Shown in pieces: positions 9,126-19,061 of a DNA stretch of 64,000 bases. Positions within the stretch are counted from its first letter, which is position 1; every line of letters starts with the position of its first letter. Where the stretch lies: contig SXUL01000088.1 in NCBI GenBank assembly GCA_005790545.1, positions 1 to 64,000 of the forward strand, read 5' to 3'. Position numbers and translations under genes: made by a program. The stretch comes from Planctomycetia bacterium (GTDB lineage Bacteria; Planctomycetota; GCA-002687715). The notes under the pieces were generated by a model that saw only the letters and a list, made by a program, of their open reading frames with translations, did no database searches and was not told the origin of the DNA.

Positions 9126-10696
9126 CAGGGGGTCACCAGAACGGGCCAGCTCGCGCGTTCTTCCAGGAGGTGCTTCGGGTCGAGGAGCACATCCGTCACC
9201 GGATCTTTCACCACCACGGTCACCCACCAGCGCCCGGGCTTCAACTTGCCGAGCGGGAGTTGGCTGCTGGTCGCGGCCTCGGGACCAACCTTCTTCTTCA
9301 CGGCGAAGGTGACAAGTTCTCCCTCGGGCGGGAGGTCATAGAGCCCGCGCTCGGCCCGGCCGCGAGTGCCGCCAAGACGGCCAAAGAGACGCGCGAACGC
9401 TTCGCTGCGCCGGCCATAGGCGTCCTTCCCTGCAGGAGCAACCTGAGCTGGTGCATCAGTTGAGATGACATCATCCGGGAGACGCTCCACGTACCACGAG
9501 ACGCTCAGATCGTGTTTCAGTGGCTTCATGGGTGTCACCGAAAGCACGGCCTCGCTGCTCACCTTCGCGCGCACCAGCAGTTCCGGCATGGGTGTCACTG
9601 AGTCGATGGGACTGACGTGAGAGTAAATGCGGAGGATCGCGGTCTCGCGGCAGACGGGGCAGAAACCGGTGTGGCCCGCACTGTTCATGGCGCAGGTGCG
9701 CGCGGGGCGGAACACACCTTTCTGGAAGGTGGCACCACCTTCGAATACGCCCACGTTTGCGACTTTCTTCTTCAGGAAGTGTGCCCACGGGACCTTTTCG
9801 GGATCACTTTCCTTTGTTGCGTTCGGGGCCTTGATCGGCCCCAGCGGGGCGCCCGGATTCACTGCATATTCATCGAGCAACCCCACGAAGGCGTGACCGA
9901 ACTCGTGCACCGTGACGCTCTTGTCGGGGCGCCCGACATTGGCAATGCCGCCGCCACCCATGCCGAGGATTCCGAAGCGCGCGAAGGCGATGACATAGCC
10001 GTCATCGTCGATGGCTGGTTCCTCTGTTGCGGCGATGCGGGTGTAGAAGCGTACGAGTCTCGGGTCGGCCATCACCTGTCCCTGTGGCCCGGCCGCCTTG
10101 CAATCGAGGGCGGTGGAGAAGTCGGTCTTGCGCTTCCGCGAGCGACCCTTGTTGCGTTCTTCTATGCGCTTCTTTTCTTCCGGAGAGAGATTGGGATCGA
10201 CGCCTTCTTCGAGCGAGGCAAGCCGCACGAACCAGTAATTGAAGTAGTTGCGGTACTCGCCGAAGGCCTTCTCGCTGAAGAGCACATCGAGACAGAGCTC
10301 AGCCCACTTCTCCTGCAATTGCTGATCCTCGGGATCGATGGTGAAGCCGTCGCCCATGATGGCGACATCGATTCTCTTTCCTGAGGGGCCGCTCTGCTTC
10401 AGGGCCTCGTATCCGAGGTAGGCGTTGTCGTCGCTGCGTTGTTCAAGGCTCTTCTTGTGGATCGAAGCGGGATGGTCTTCGAGGATTGCGCGCATCATCT
10501 TCTGTGCGGCCTGGAACTTGCCTTTGCGCTGGAGCTCGATGGCGTCGCGGTAGCGCGGTGTGCTCGCGTCGGAACTGACGGCGGGTTCTGCACTCTCTGG
10601 CTCCACAAAGCCGGGAGGCAGTTCCTGTCCCGGCGGTGGAGGCGGATCTTGAGCGAACAGCGCCGTTGCGAGGAGGAGGAGAACAGGCGTACGCAT
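9125..10696 (-). CDS. Secreted M64 (IgA-peptidase-type) metallopeptidase
   Basis: A 523-residue exported zinc peptidase. It has a signal peptide (MRTPVLLLLATALFA, cleavage before QDPPP), a proline-rich linker, an M64-specific VAIMGDGFT segment near 111-119, and the zinc site V-H-E-F-G-H-A-F-V-G-L-L-D-E-Y with H264, E265, H268 and D275. A cysteine-rich part (CAMNS...FCPVCRETAI) follows the catalytic site as in the family, then a C-terminal beta domain. A TACGAT box lies 9 bases before the ATG, suggesting a nearly leaderless mRNA. It overlaps the downstream glycosylase gene; no functional link is obvious. Confidence 0.87.
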   Translation of the reverse strand: MRTPVLLLLATALFAQDPPPPPGQELPPGFVEPESAEPAVSSDASTPRYRDAIELQRKGKFQAAQKMMRAILEDHPASIHKKSLEQRSDDNAYLGYEALKQSGPSGKRIDVAIMGDGFTIDPEDQQLQEKWAELCLDVLFSEKAFGEYRNYFNYWFVRLASLEEGVDPNLSPEEKKRIEERNKGRSRKRKTDFSTALDCKAAGPQGQVMADPRLVRFYTRIAATEEPAIDDDGYVIAFARFGILGMGGGGIANVGRPDKSVTVHEFGHAFVGLLDEYAVNPGAPLGPIKAPNATKESDPEKVPWAHFLKKKVANVGVFEGGATFQKGVFRPARTCAMNSAGHTGFCPVCRETAILRIYSHVSPIDSVTPMPELLVRAKVSSEAVLSVTPMKPLKHDLSVSWYVERLPDDVISTDAPAQVAPAGKDAYGRRSEAFARLFGRLGGTRGRAERGLYDLPPEGELVTFAVKKKVGPEAATSSQLPLGKLKPGRWWVTVVVKDPVTDVLLDPKHLLEERASWPVLVTP

Positions 10697-10719
10697 GAGT
10701 GGCCTATCGTACCGCGCAG

Positions 10720-10760
10720 AAAAAGCAGAAGCAGGCGCACCCTGCGTAGGGCGCGCCTGC
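10720..10760 (-). terminator. Rho-independent terminator after the S8 protease gene
   Basis: A GC-rich hairpin with outer arms GCAGGCGC (10731-10738) and GCGCCTGC (10753-10760) and an inner CCCT/AGGG pairing is followed, in the minus direction, by a T-run at 10720-10724. It lies just beyond the stop of the S8 protease gene and upstream of the M64 gene. Confidence 0.7.
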
Positions 10761-10778
10761 CGGGAACAAGGAAGGAAC

Positions 10779-12683
10779 TCAGTTGCCCTGATCGGCGAGG
10801 AGCTGTGTCACCGCAATGCCTACGTCTTCCGAACTGCCGTCGAAGCGGTAGCGCGTGATCTTGAGGGTGTGTGTGCCGGTGACCGCGGGTGTGAAGTCCA
10901 CGATCTCGTAGTTGTTGTAAAGGGAGACGGACGAAGCCTTGAGCGAACCCGCCACACCTGCGCCTTGATAGACGCGCAGGTCGAGGTCCGCGTCCATGCT
11001 GTCGGTGCTGTAGGCACTGTTGGCCTTGGCTGCCCAGGCGATGCAAATGCGCGCGCGCTGGCCGGCGGTGAGGCTGACCGAGTAGGTGTAGTAGCCGGTG
11101 CTCGTTGCGCTCGTGAAGCTCGCCGCAGAGAGGTTTACGCCATGGATGCGATTGGCGTTGGCGCAAAGCGAAGCTGCTCGCACATGCAAGCCGCCAGCAC
11201 CGTCGAGACTGCTGATGCGTGCCGAGCCCTCGATGTTGTGCCATGCGGTCGCCATCATGGCGGCCATGGCGGCGGTGGGATAGAGAATGGCCGTGCTGTC
11301 GCGGCTCATGGCGATCGCAAGGCCGCCACTGGTGAAGGGTGCAGAGAAGCTGGTGCCTGCGTAGTTGTCGTAGGTCCAGGGAGCGCCCCAACCGAGGGTG
11401 TCGACACCCTGTCCGACTGCTGCAAGATTCGGCTTCTCCACATTCGAGGCTGGATTGAGGTAGTCGGAGAAACTGCACATGGCATCGCCAGTCCAACTGG
11501 TCGTGTCGTTGTCATTGAAGGCGCCGACGGCGATGACGTTCCATGCTGTGGCGGGGGAGCCCACATAGCTTCCATCGTTCCCTGCCGAGGCAACGAAGCT
11601 ATCGAGGTAGGTGCGCGAGACGTAGTCGAAGTAGCGGTCCTTGTATTGCAGCACGCCACTGTAGCCGCCGCCAAAGCTCATGTTCACGATGTCCCGATCG
11701 TTCGAGACGCACCAGTCGGCTGCCGCGGTGATGTCAGCGTCGCCATAGCTCGTGGCGTTGGCGCTGTAGAGATTCACTTCGGGGGCCGTGCCGAGGCGTG
11801 TCGCGAGTTGGCTTGCAATGCAGCCTGAGGTCCCCTGCACGTGGTCGTCCGGATTCTCGGCAGCGGCATTGAACCAACCGGCGACGTTCAGATACGGATT
11901 GTCGGAATCGATGCCGTTGTTCTCGAGGACAGCGACATCGATGCCCGCGCCTTTCCAGCCGGAGGCGTGCGGCGTGGTGGTGCGATGCGTGTTGTTGGCC
12001 GTGGAGTTGTGGTCTCTTGCGTCGTTCTTCTCGATGTAAATGGTGTCCACTGCGGAGAGTTTCGCGAGTTCGAGAATCAGCTGCGCGTCAGCGGCGAGGA
12101 AGATCACCGGCGCGGTGGTTGAGACGTAGCGCACGGGAATGCCAGCCATCCGCAGCGCAGCTGCTGCGGGCTTCGTGAGGTCGCCCACGCGTTGCATGGC
12201 GAGTGCGGTCATGGCCTTTTCCGCAGCTTTCACTGCCGCATGGTTTGCATCGGTGGGAAGCGTGGCGCGGATCGCATGGAGTTCCGCTTCGAGAGCATCG
12301 AGGTCGGAGTCCAACCAGACCACGATGTCGAGCGTGCCCGTGGGCTGGTGCTGCATGGCCTCGCGCAGGTCTTTCGAGATCTTGAGGATGGGATGAACCT
12401 TGCGGGCTTCGATCTCTGCCTTGCGGAGAGCCGAGAGATCGTGCTCGCGACCCCATTGGTCCACTGTGCGGCCGCGGACCTCTCCAGTCGCTTCATTCAC
12501 ACTCTTCATGTCTTGCACGGTGAGGCCCAGGGCCTCGAAGGTGATGCTGCGGGATTCGGTGGCGGCAATGATCGACTTCGGCGCGCCTGTCGGACGGTCC
12601 GTTGACTGCTCCTGTGCGGAGAGCAAGTTCGCCAAGCAGGCGAGGCCAAGGCCGAGTGAAACTGCGAGTTTTTGGGTAGGCAT
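10779..12683 (-). CDS. Secreted S8 (subtilisin-type) serine protease
   Basis: A 634-residue exported subtilase. Signal peptide MPTQKLAVSLGLGLACLANL is followed by cleavage at LLSA|QEQ. An inhibitor-like propeptide precedes the catalytic domain. The catalytic Asp is in GIDVAVLENNG, the His in D-H-V-Q-G-T-S-G, the oxyanion Asn in A-S-A-G-N-D and the Ser in G-T-S-F-S-A-P. A C-terminal pre-peptidase/P-type beta domain is suggested by WAAKANSAYSTDSMDADLDL and the closing TGTHTLKITRYRF. The ATG at 12683 was chosen because the signal peptide begins there; the longer frame adds unrelated residues. The gene is divergent from the sigma factor gene, with 172 bases between starts. Confidence 0.87.
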   Translation of the reverse strand: MPTQKLAVSLGLGLACLANLLSAQEQSTDRPTGAPKSIIAATESRSITFEALGLTVQDMKSVNEATGEVRGRTVDQWGREHDLSALRKAEIEARKVHPILKISKDLREAMQHQPTGTLDIVVWLDSDLDALEAELHAIRATLPTDANHAAVKAAEKAMTALAMQRVGDLTKPAAAALRMAGIPVRYVSTTAPVIFLAADAQLILELAKLSAVDTIYIEKNDARDHNSTANNTHRTTTPHASGWKGAGIDVAVLENNGIDSDNPYLNVAGWFNAAAENPDDHVQGTSGCIASQLATRLGTAPEVNLYSANATSYGDADITAAADWCVSNDRDIVNMSFGGGYSGVLQYKDRYFDYVSRTYLDSFVASAGNDGSYVGSPATAWNVIAVGAFNDNDTTSWTGDAMCSFSDYLNPASNVEKPNLAAVGQGVDTLGWGAPWTYDNYAGTSFSAPFTSGGLAIAMSRDSTAILYPTAAMAAMMATAWHNIEGSARISSLDGAGGLHVRAASLCANANRIHGVNLSAASFTSATSTGYYTYSVSLTAGQRARICIAWAAKANSAYSTDSMDADLDLRVYQGAGVAGSLKASSVSLYNNYEIVDFTPAVTGTHTLKITRYRFDGSSEDVGIAVTQLLADQGN

Positions 12684-12855
12684 GAGAGACTCTCCTGGAT
12701 TTCCTGGTTCTGGAGAGGCCGCGGAGCATTCCCGGGCCTCGTTCACCTCACCAACTGCAAGTTGAGTTTGAAGCGGACAGGAAATCTGTGATTTCCAGAT
12801 ACAGATGGCGCGGTTGTGTCGTGAAAGATCCGCACGCACGCTTCTATGAGGACGC

Positions 12856-13455
12856 ATGAACGTGAACGCCAGCCAGCCTGCAGAACTCGACACCTTGGTT
12901 GGTCACTTCGAGAAGCACTCGCGCACGCTGCTCGGCGTTGCAGCACGAGGCCTTGGCCTTCGTGTGCGGGCGAGGGTGGACGCGGCAGATGTGGTCCAGG
13001 AAGCACTGCTCGAAGCTCTGCGTCGCCGCGCGGAGAGGCCGACAACGCAGAGCAAGGCGGCGTGGCTGTCGTTTCTCACCAAGGAGGCGGCGCTGCACGT
13101 GCGTCGCAGGCACGTGCGCGCCGCGTGCCGCTCCACCCAGCTCGAGCTGACGGGCATCGATGCGCGGGGTGAATCCCTGCGCGGCAAGGAAGTGAACGCG
13201 GTGAGTGCCGCTGCGGGCGAGGCGACGGGGTCGCTGGCCATGGAGGATCTGGCACGCCTGCGTGGACTGCTGCTGGAACTCAAGCCCGTGGACAGGCACA
13301 TCGTGGTCCTCCACTACTGGCGGGGGCTCGGGTTTGCGGAGATTGCAGCGTCAACGGGAGGCACAGCGGACAGCTGTCGCAAACGTTGCGCGCGGGCGCT
13401 GGAAATGCTGCGCGCCCGTTCAGCCGATGGGAAGGGCCAGCCTCGCATCGGATAA
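12856..13455 (+). CDS. ECF-type RNA polymerase sigma factor
   Basis: A 199-residue sigma-70 family protein with only regions 2 and 4. Region 2 shows R-V-D-A-A-D-V-V-Q-E-A-L-L-E, and region 4 shows ELKPVDRHIVVLHYWRGLGF followed by an AEIAASTG helix-turn-helix and RCARALEMLRAR. This resembles the expanded ECF groups of Planctomycetota. No anti-sigma gene is adjacent: the S8 protease is divergent upstream and the radical SAM gene begins 16 bases downstream. ATG at 12856 has an AGG 4 bases upstream, a weak site. Target promoters are unknown. Confidence 0.85.
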   Translation: MNVNASQPAELDTLVGHFEKHSRTLLGVAARGLGLRVRARVDAADVVQEALLEALRRRAERPTTQSKAAWLSFLTKEAALHVRRRHVRAACRSTQLELTGIDARGESLRGKEVNAVSAAAGEATGSLAMEDLARLRGLLLELKPVDRHIVVLHYWRGLGFAEIAASTGGTADSCRKRCARALEMLRARSADGKGQPRIG

Positions 13456-13471
13456 GCTGCTTCTAGTCAAC

Positions 13472-15055
13472 ATGGCCGGTCCCACTCTGAAACTCGCCTT
13501 CATCAACCTTCGCGCCCGGACCAAGGACTGGCACCACATCATCATGGTGCCGCTCGGCATCATGACGCTTTCGGCCTCCGTGAAGCGTGCTTTCGGTGAG
13601 CGGGTCGAGGTGCGCCTGTTTGACTGCACCACGTTCCCGGAGCATCAGGAGCCGGATGAGGCCATCCGCAAGTTCCTCGACGAGTTCCGCCCGCAGGTTG
13701 TCGGCATCCGTGGCTTTTCGAGTCAGGCCGACGAGTTCCCCATCATCGCGCGCATCGCGAAGGAAGTGGACCCGGACGTGGTGGTGCTTGCGGGCGGCCC
13801 GCATGCGAGCACCAATTCGCCGAGCCTCTACAAGATCAAGGACATCGATTACGTCGCGCCCTACGAAGGCGACGAGGTGCTCTTGGAAGTCATCGAAAAC
13901 GTGATGGCTGGGCGCACGAACGACGGCGTGATGGGACTCGGGCGCGGTGGCCCGGATGGCACACCGTTGATGAACCCGGCGCGGCCGCAGATCAAGGAGC
14001 TCGATTCGCTGCCGTTTCCTGACTACGACGTCATCGATATCGACGCGTATCAAGGCCGACTTGCCATGACCGACTTCCTCACGCGGAGGAAGTTCACGAG
14101 TCTCTTTACTTCGCGCGGTTGCTACTACGCCTGTTCGTACTGCCACACCAACTTCGGCAAGCGCATGCGCTACCGGAGCGTGGAGAACGTCCTTGACGAG
14201 ATTCAGCAATTGGTCGAGAAGCGCGGTATCGGCGAGTTTCACATCATCGACGACATCTTCAACGCGGATCGCGAACGCGCCATGGGCATCTTCAACGGCG
14301 TGGTGCGCCGTGGGCTTGATGTGAACTTCGCCTTCCCGAACGGACTCCGCGCAGACCTCATGGACGAGGAGTTCATCGCTGCGGCCCGGGCGGCAGGCAC
14401 CTATACGTGGGCACTCGCGGTGGAGAGCGCCAGCCCGCGCATCCAGAAGCAGGTGCGCAAGTTCAACAAGCTCGACCGGGTGTTCCAGGCCATCGAGTGG
14501 TCCGACAAGCACGGCATCTTCACCTGCACCTTCAACATGCTCGGATTCCCGACAGAGACCGAAGAAGAGATGCGCATGACCCTCGACTTCAACATGCAGT
14601 CGAAGGCGCACTTCACGCACTTCTTCGTGGTGACTCCTTACGAAGGGACGAGCATGCACGACACGCTCGAACGCTTCGGCGTGAACATCTCGGAACTGGA
14701 TCCGGAACTACTCGGCTATCAGGTGTTCAGCGGTTCGGATGAGCATTCGAGCATCTCGAAGGTGCCCCGTTCGAGGATCCAGAGCCTCATCGTGGAGGGC
14801 GTTCAGCGCTTCTACTTCGATCCCGTGCGCCTCGCGCGCATGATGGAACTCAACCACAACCACGTGCACCTCGCGCTCCACGTCGAAACACGGCGTTGGT
14901 CGGCAGGCTACGACTGGTCCAACATGCCGCATCCGGAAACAGCACGCCTTCTCGCACGCCTCTACGCCGATGCCCGCGCCGCCGATGCCGTGCGCTGCGC
15001 CCACCTCCCCGAACCCCCCGCCGCGCTCCTTGCAGAAGCCCTCATCCGCGCCTGA
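13472..15055 (+). CDS. B12-binding-domain radical SAM protein
   Basis: A 527-residue class B radical SAM enzyme. The N-terminal cobalamin-binding domain contains QVVGIRGFSSQADEF and VLAGGPHAS; the radical SAM core has the cluster motif S-R-G-C-Y-Y-A-C-S-Y-C-H. Downstream, SASPRIQKQVRKF and GFPTETEEEMRMTLDF are the usual barrel segments. Enzymes of this architecture methylate unactivated carbons or build rings and lipids; the substrate cannot be inferred because neither neighbour (sigma factor upstream, symporter downstream) gives a pathway. ATG at 13472 was selected as the start of the domain; the longer frame overlaps the sigma factor gene in another phase. Confidence 0.87.
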   Translation: MAGPTLKLAFINLRARTKDWHHIIMVPLGIMTLSASVKRAFGERVEVRLFDCTTFPEHQEPDEAIRKFLDEFRPQVVGIRGFSSQADEFPIIARIAKEVDPDVVVLAGGPHASTNSPSLYKIKDIDYVAPYEGDEVLLEVIENVMAGRTNDGVMGLGRGGPDGTPLMNPARPQIKELDSLPFPDYDVIDIDAYQGRLAMTDFLTRRKFTSLFTSRGCYYACSYCHTNFGKRMRYRSVENVLDEIQQLVEKRGIGEFHIIDDIFNADRERAMGIFNGVVRRGLDVNFAFPNGLRADLMDEEFIAAARAAGTYTWALAVESASPRIQKQVRKFNKLDRVFQAIEWSDKHGIFTCTFNMLGFPTETEEEMRMTLDFNMQSKAHFTHFFVVTPYEGTSMHDTLERFGVNISELDPELLGYQVFSGSDEHSSISKVPRSRIQSLIVEGVQRFYFDPVRLARMMELNHNHVHLALHVETRRWSAGYDWSNMPHPETARLLARLYADARAADAVRCAHLPEPPAALLAEALIRA

Positions 15056-15065
15056 TCTCCGCGTG

Positions 15066-15071
15066 TAGACT
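15066..15071 (+). promoter_or_regulatory. Putative -10 box (TAGACT) of the symporter gene
   Basis: TAGACT ends 8 bases before the ATG at 15080 with no Shine-Dalgarno between, consistent with a leaderless mRNA. Confidence 0.4.
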
Positions 15072-15079
15072 CCGCGGCC

Positions 15080-16354
15080 ATGCAAGGGAAGCGGCGAGCT
15101 GGGCTTACGACTTGGATCTTCATCGGGCTGGCGCTCGGTATCGGTTGGGGTTCGGTCATCCACTACGGGCTGGATGCGAACCATGAGGTGATCGAGTGGA
15201 CCCGCGTCTTTTCGCGGACGTTTCTTGCGCTCATCAAGATGCTGGTGGCGCCTCTGCTCTTTGCGACGCTGGTGTCGGGCATGGCGGGTGCGGGGCATCC
15301 GAAGGATGTCGGTCGCGTGGGCCTGAAGGCCATTCTCTACTTCGAGGTGGCGACTACCATCGCCCTCGTGGTCGGGCTGTTCGCGGTGAACTTCGTGCGG
15401 CCGGGCGATGGTGTGAATCTGCCCTTGGAGAACACCAAGGAGGCCGTCGAAATCGCGGGCCGCGTCCATGCCATGACGCCACAGGACCACGTGGTGGGCA
15501 TCATCCCCGTCTCGGTCATCAAGGCCATGGCCGAAAACAACATCCTGCAAGTGGTCGCGTTCTCGTTGCTCTTTGCGTTCGCTGTGATGGCGGCCAAGGA
15601 ACGTGGCCGCCCGATCGTGAGCTTCACCGACAGCCTCGCGGAAGTGATGATGAAGCTGACGGGCTTTGTCATGGCTTTCGCGCCCATCGGTGTGGGTGCC
15701 GCCATGGCGGTGACCGTGGGGGGCAAGGGCCTCGGGGTCTTGAAGAACCTCGGGCTCCTCGTGGGCACGCTCTATGGCGCGCTCTTCGTGTTCATCATTC
15801 TCGTGCTGGTGCCGGTGGCACTCTGGATCCGGCTGCCCTTCCGCCGGTTCTGGCACACGGTGCGCGAGCCGGTCGTGCTCGCTTTCTCCACGACCTCATC
15901 CGAAGCGGCCCTGCCAAAGGCGCTCGAGAATCTGCAGAAACTCGGCTGCCCGCGGAGCATCACGGCACTCGTCTTGCCGCTCGGTTACAGCTTCAACCTT
16001 GATGGATCGACGCTCTATCTCTCGCTGGCCACGGTGTTCGTCGCGCAAGCGGCCAACGTGGAACTGACCGTTGGTCAACAGATCACCATGCTGCTCCTGC
16101 TCATGTTGACGAGCAAAGGTGTCGCTGCCGTGCCGCGCGCATCGTTGGTCGTCCTGAGCGGGACTCTCGTCCACTTCGGGCTGCCATTGGAAGGCGTCGC
16201 TCTCATCCTTGGAGTGGACGAGCTCATGGACATGGGACGCACGGCCACCAACGTCCTCGGCAACTGCCTTGCGACGGCGGCCGTCTCGCGTTGGGAAGGA
16301 CATTCCCTCGCAGGCGATCCGGACACGGCTGTGCCGGACACTCCTTCAGACTGA
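15080..16354 (+). CDS. Dicarboxylate/amino acid:cation symporter (DAACS family)
   Basis: A 424-residue inner-membrane secondary transporter of the GltP/DctA type. Landmarks are the TM-rich N-terminal half, the substrate-binding hairpin region A-F-S-T-T-S-S-E-A-A-L-P, the Y-S-F-N-L-D-G-S motif (family N-x-D-G), and the last-helix signature MDMGRTATNVLGNCLA. It uses Na+ or H+ gradients to import dicarboxylates or acidic/neutral amino acids. The gene is preceded by its own TAGACT box and faces cheB, with a 55-base gap in which I see no clear hairpin. Confidence 0.9.
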   Translation: MQGKRRAGLTTWIFIGLALGIGWGSVIHYGLDANHEVIEWTRVFSRTFLALIKMLVAPLLFATLVSGMAGAGHPKDVGRVGLKAILYFEVATTIALVVGLFAVNFVRPGDGVNLPLENTKEAVEIAGRVHAMTPQDHVVGIIPVSVIKAMAENNILQVVAFSLLFAFAVMAAKERGRPIVSFTDSLAEVMMKLTGFVMAFAPIGVGAAMAVTVGGKGLGVLKNLGLLVGTLYGALFVFIILVLVPVALWIRLPFRRFWHTVREPVVLAFSTTSSEAALPKALENLQKLGCPRSITALVLPLGYSFNLDGSTLYLSLATVFVAQAANVELTVGQQITMLLLLMLTSKGVAAVPRASLVVLSGTLVHFGLPLEGVALILGVDELMDMGRTATNVLGNCLATAAVSRWEGHSLAGDPDTAVPDTPSD

Positions 16355-16409
16355 ACGCATCACGACGCTCAGCCGCAGGCTGGTCGGGAGCGCTTCAGGC
16401 GCGAGCCGC

Positions 16410-17462
16410 TCATGCGGCGCGGCGGAGGAGCCGGAGCAAGCCGGCCGCGATCTCATCGAGCGGCAGCACCAGTTCCGCAGCACCGAGCTTGATGGCTTCT
16501 GCAGGCATCCCGAACACGACACAAGTTTCCTCGTTCTGGGCGATGGTGCGCGCACCGGCCTGACGGAGTTCAAGCATGCCGCGCGCACCATCTGCACCCA
16601 TGCCGGTGAGGATCGCGGCCACTGTGTGCATTCCGGCCACCTTCGCACAGGAGCGAAAGAGCACATCCACACTCGGGCGATGATGATTCACAGGTGGAGC
16701 CTGGAAGACCCTCAGCGATAGTCCCGCCCCGCTGCGCTGGACTTCCATGTGGAACGCGCCCGGCGCGATGAACACATGGCCCGGGCTGAGCTTGTCGCCA
16801 TCTTTCGCTTCCGTGACGGTGACAGCACACATGGAGTCGAGGCGCTGCGCAAAGGAAGCCGTGAAGCGTTCCGGCATGTGCTGCACGATGACGACGGGCG
16901 GGCAATCCTCGGGCAGGCGTTGCAAGACCGTCGCCAGCGCTTCGGTGCCTCCTGTGCTGGCGCCGATGGCAAGGAGCTTGCTGCCGGCATAGCCTGCGAG
17001 ACCTGCGGGATGAATGGGCAGCAGTGCTTCACTGGCGCCAGCGCGTGTCGGCGGGCGGATGCGAGCGCGAGTTGCATTCTTGACTTTCTCGATGATCAGA
17101 CGCGCGACCTCCTGCAGGCCTTCACGCATGGCCCCGTGCGGCTTCGGAACGTAGTCCACCGCGCCCAGCGCGAGGGCCCTCAGGGTGATGTCGCAACCGC
17201 GTTCTGTGAGTGAGGACACCATGACGACCGGCATGGGGCTCGCACGCATGAGCTTCTCGAGGAAGGTCAACCCGTCCATTCGCGGCATCTCGACATCGAG
17301 AGTGAGCACATCGGGTTTCAGGCTCTGGATCATGGGCATGGCCATGATGGGATCGGAGGCGCGGCCCACGACCTGGATCCCCGGATCGGCGGCGAGAATC
17401 TCGGAGAGCAGGCAGCGCACGAGCGCGGAGTCGTCAATGATGAGCACTTTCACAGGGTTCAT
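16410..17462 (-). CDS. cheB: Chemotaxis response regulator methylesterase CheB
   Basis: A 350-residue two-domain methylesterase/deamidase that removes methyl groups from MCPs. The receiver domain has phospho-acceptor D56 in TLDVEMPRMDG and acidic D10/D11. The catalytic domain has the Ser in G-A-S-T-G-G, the His in V-Q-H-M-P and the Asp in GMGADGARGM. It is the last gene of the chemotaxis operon, 12 bases after the CheR-CheD gene, and balances that methyltransferase. Length and motif set are complete. Confidence 0.95.
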   Translation of the reverse strand: MNPVKVLIIDDSALVRCLLSEILAADPGIQVVGRASDPIMAMPMIQSLKPDVLTLDVEMPRMDGLTFLEKLMRASPMPVVMVSSLTERGCDITLRALALGAVDYVPKPHGAMREGLQEVARLIIEKVKNATRARIRPPTRAGASEALLPIHPAGLAGYAGSKLLAIGASTGGTEALATVLQRLPEDCPPVVIVQHMPERFTASFAQRLDSMCAVTVTEAKDGDKLSPGHVFIAPGAFHMEVQRSGAGLSLRVFQAPPVNHHRPSVDVLFRSCAKVAGMHTVAAILTGMGADGARGMLELRQAGARTIAQNEETCVVFGMPAEAIKLGAAELVLPLDEIAAGLLRLLRRAA

Positions 17463-17474
17463 GGGGGTGCGCTT

Positions 17475-19061
17475 TCAGTCAAAGAGAGTGATGCCGCTGG
17501 TATTCGGCTTCTCGACAGCACGCTGGGCCTTGCGTGCGAGAGCCGCTTCCTCGACGGCATCCTTCGAGAATGTCGTCATGGGAACCTCGCGTGCGAAGAC
17601 CTGTGCCGTGTGAGGCCGGAAACGGATATCCAGCGGAAAGCGTCCGAGAAGAAGTTGCGCCTTCACGGGGATGCGTTCGCGTTCGAGGTATTCGAGTACG
17701 AACGATGCGTTCAGCTTCGGGATCTCGGCCATGGTTTCGCCGCCCACGACATGAGATGCACCGAAGACCTTGGCCACCAAACGGCGCCTGTCGGCTCCAA
17801 GTTTGAGGACTTGATTGATGACCTGTTCCATCGCGGCCGCGCCGTAGCTCGTTGAAGCGATGTCATGGAGCGCGGTGTGCGGCAGGAGGAAGTGATTCAT
17901 GCCGCCGATGCCGTTGCTGGGGTCGTAGATGCACGCCGCCACGCAGGAGCCGAGAAGCGTGCGGATCTCCACGGGGTCGCGGCTCGCGTGCACGCCGCCG
18001 GCATGGATGCGGACGGTGCGTAGTGTCTCGCCCGGAACCTTCACTTCCACCACCAGACCATCGCTGCGCGGGTCCGCTGGCGGACGCGGAGCTGCGGTTG
18101 CCGGGATTGCGCTCTGGCGTGGCGCTCGCTGCAGACGTGAGACCGTTGGGGCTGTGCCTTGGGAGCGCGAGGGATCCACCGACTCAAGTGTCACGCGCGC
18201 ATCCGTGCGGCGGAAAACCGTGGTGCCACAGGAATCGAAGATCTCGCCGAGCCCCTGCATGGATTCCGAGTGGCCGATGATCATGTGTCCACCTGGATGC
18301 AGGACATCCGCGAAGCGCCTCAGCAACGCATTCTGGGTGGGTCGTTCAAAGTAGATCATCACGTTGCGGCAGAAGATCAGATCGAAACGCCCACCCAGCT
18401 TGAACTGCTGCTCCATGAGATTCACGCGCTGGAAGTTCACGAGCGCGCGAGGTGCGTCGCCGACTCGAATGGCCGGTGCACCCTCCAGTGTGGTGTTGGT
18501 GAACCAGCGCTTGCGTGAGCCGTCCGGGAGATCGATGGCCTCTGCGGAGCGGTAGACACCGCCGCTCGCCCGCGCGAGAACATCCGAGTCAATGTCACTC
18601 GCAAGGATGCGGAAACTGAGCCCTTGCCCAGCCTGACTCTCAAGCAGCGTCATGGCGATGCTCCACGGTTCCTCACCGGTGGAACAGCCTGCGGACCAGA
18701 TGCGGAAGGCCGTGGGCCCCCCTGCACGTGCTGCACGCTGCAGAGTCGGGAGCCAGGTCTCGCGCATCCACTGAAAGTGGTGGTTCTCGCGGAAGAATGA
18801 AGTCTTGTTCGTAGTGATGCAATTGATGAAGGTCTGCCGTTCGTTGCCGGCGGGGCCCTCGGAGGCCAGCAATTTGCAGTAGGAAGCGTAGTCCTGGAAG
18901 CCGAGCTCACGCACCCGCCTCGCGAGGCGTGATGCAACGAGCCCGGCCTTGGAGTCGTTGAGGTGAATCCCCGTGGATTCCCTGATCAAACCGCGCAGGT
19001 AGTCGAACTCCTTCGGTCCGACATCTTGGAGATTGGCGAGATCCACGGGTGATGCACTCAT
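17475..19061 (-). CDS. CheR-CheD fusion: MCP methyltransferase plus receptor deamidase
   Basis: One 528-residue protein joins two enzymes that are normally separate. Residues 1-285 are CheR: N-terminal helical domain, SAM loop [13 protein letters not shown] (about 122-134) and C-R-N-V-M-I-Y-F (231-238). A proline/arginine-rich linker (about 290-335) leads to CheD, with the deamidase Cys373 in L-L-G-S-C-V and His390 in GGMNHFLLP, and G-A-S-H-V-V-G-G later. The C-terminus ends GITLFD after an alanine-rich helix. The start overlaps the MCP stop by 4 bases, so the two are coupled. Methylation and deamidation of the same receptors could thus be tethered. Confidence 0.93.
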   Translation of the reverse strand: MSASPVDLANLQDVGPKEFDYLRGLIRESTGIHLNDSKAGLVASRLARRVRELGFQDYASYCKLLASEGPAGNERQTFINCITTNKTSFFRENHHFQWMRETWLPTLQRAARAGGPTAFRIWSAGCSTGEEPWSIAMTLLESQAGQGLSFRILASDIDSDVLARASGGVYRSAEAIDLPDGSRKRWFTNTTLEGAPAIRVGDAPRALVNFQRVNLMEQQFKLGGRFDLIFCRNVMIYFERPTQNALLRRFADVLHPGGHMIIGHSESMQGLGEIFDSCGTTVFRRTDARVTLESVDPSRSQGTAPTVSRLQRAPRQSAIPATAAPRPPADPRSDGLVVEVKVPGETLRTVRIHAGGVHASRDPVEIRTLLGSCVAACIYDPSNGIGGMNHFLLPHTALHDIASTSYGAAAMEQVINQVLKLGADRRRLVAKVFGASHVVGGETMAEIPKLNASFVLEYLERERIPVKAQLLLGRFPLDIRFRPHTAQVFAREVPMTTFSKDAVEEAALARKAQRAVEKPNTSGITLFD

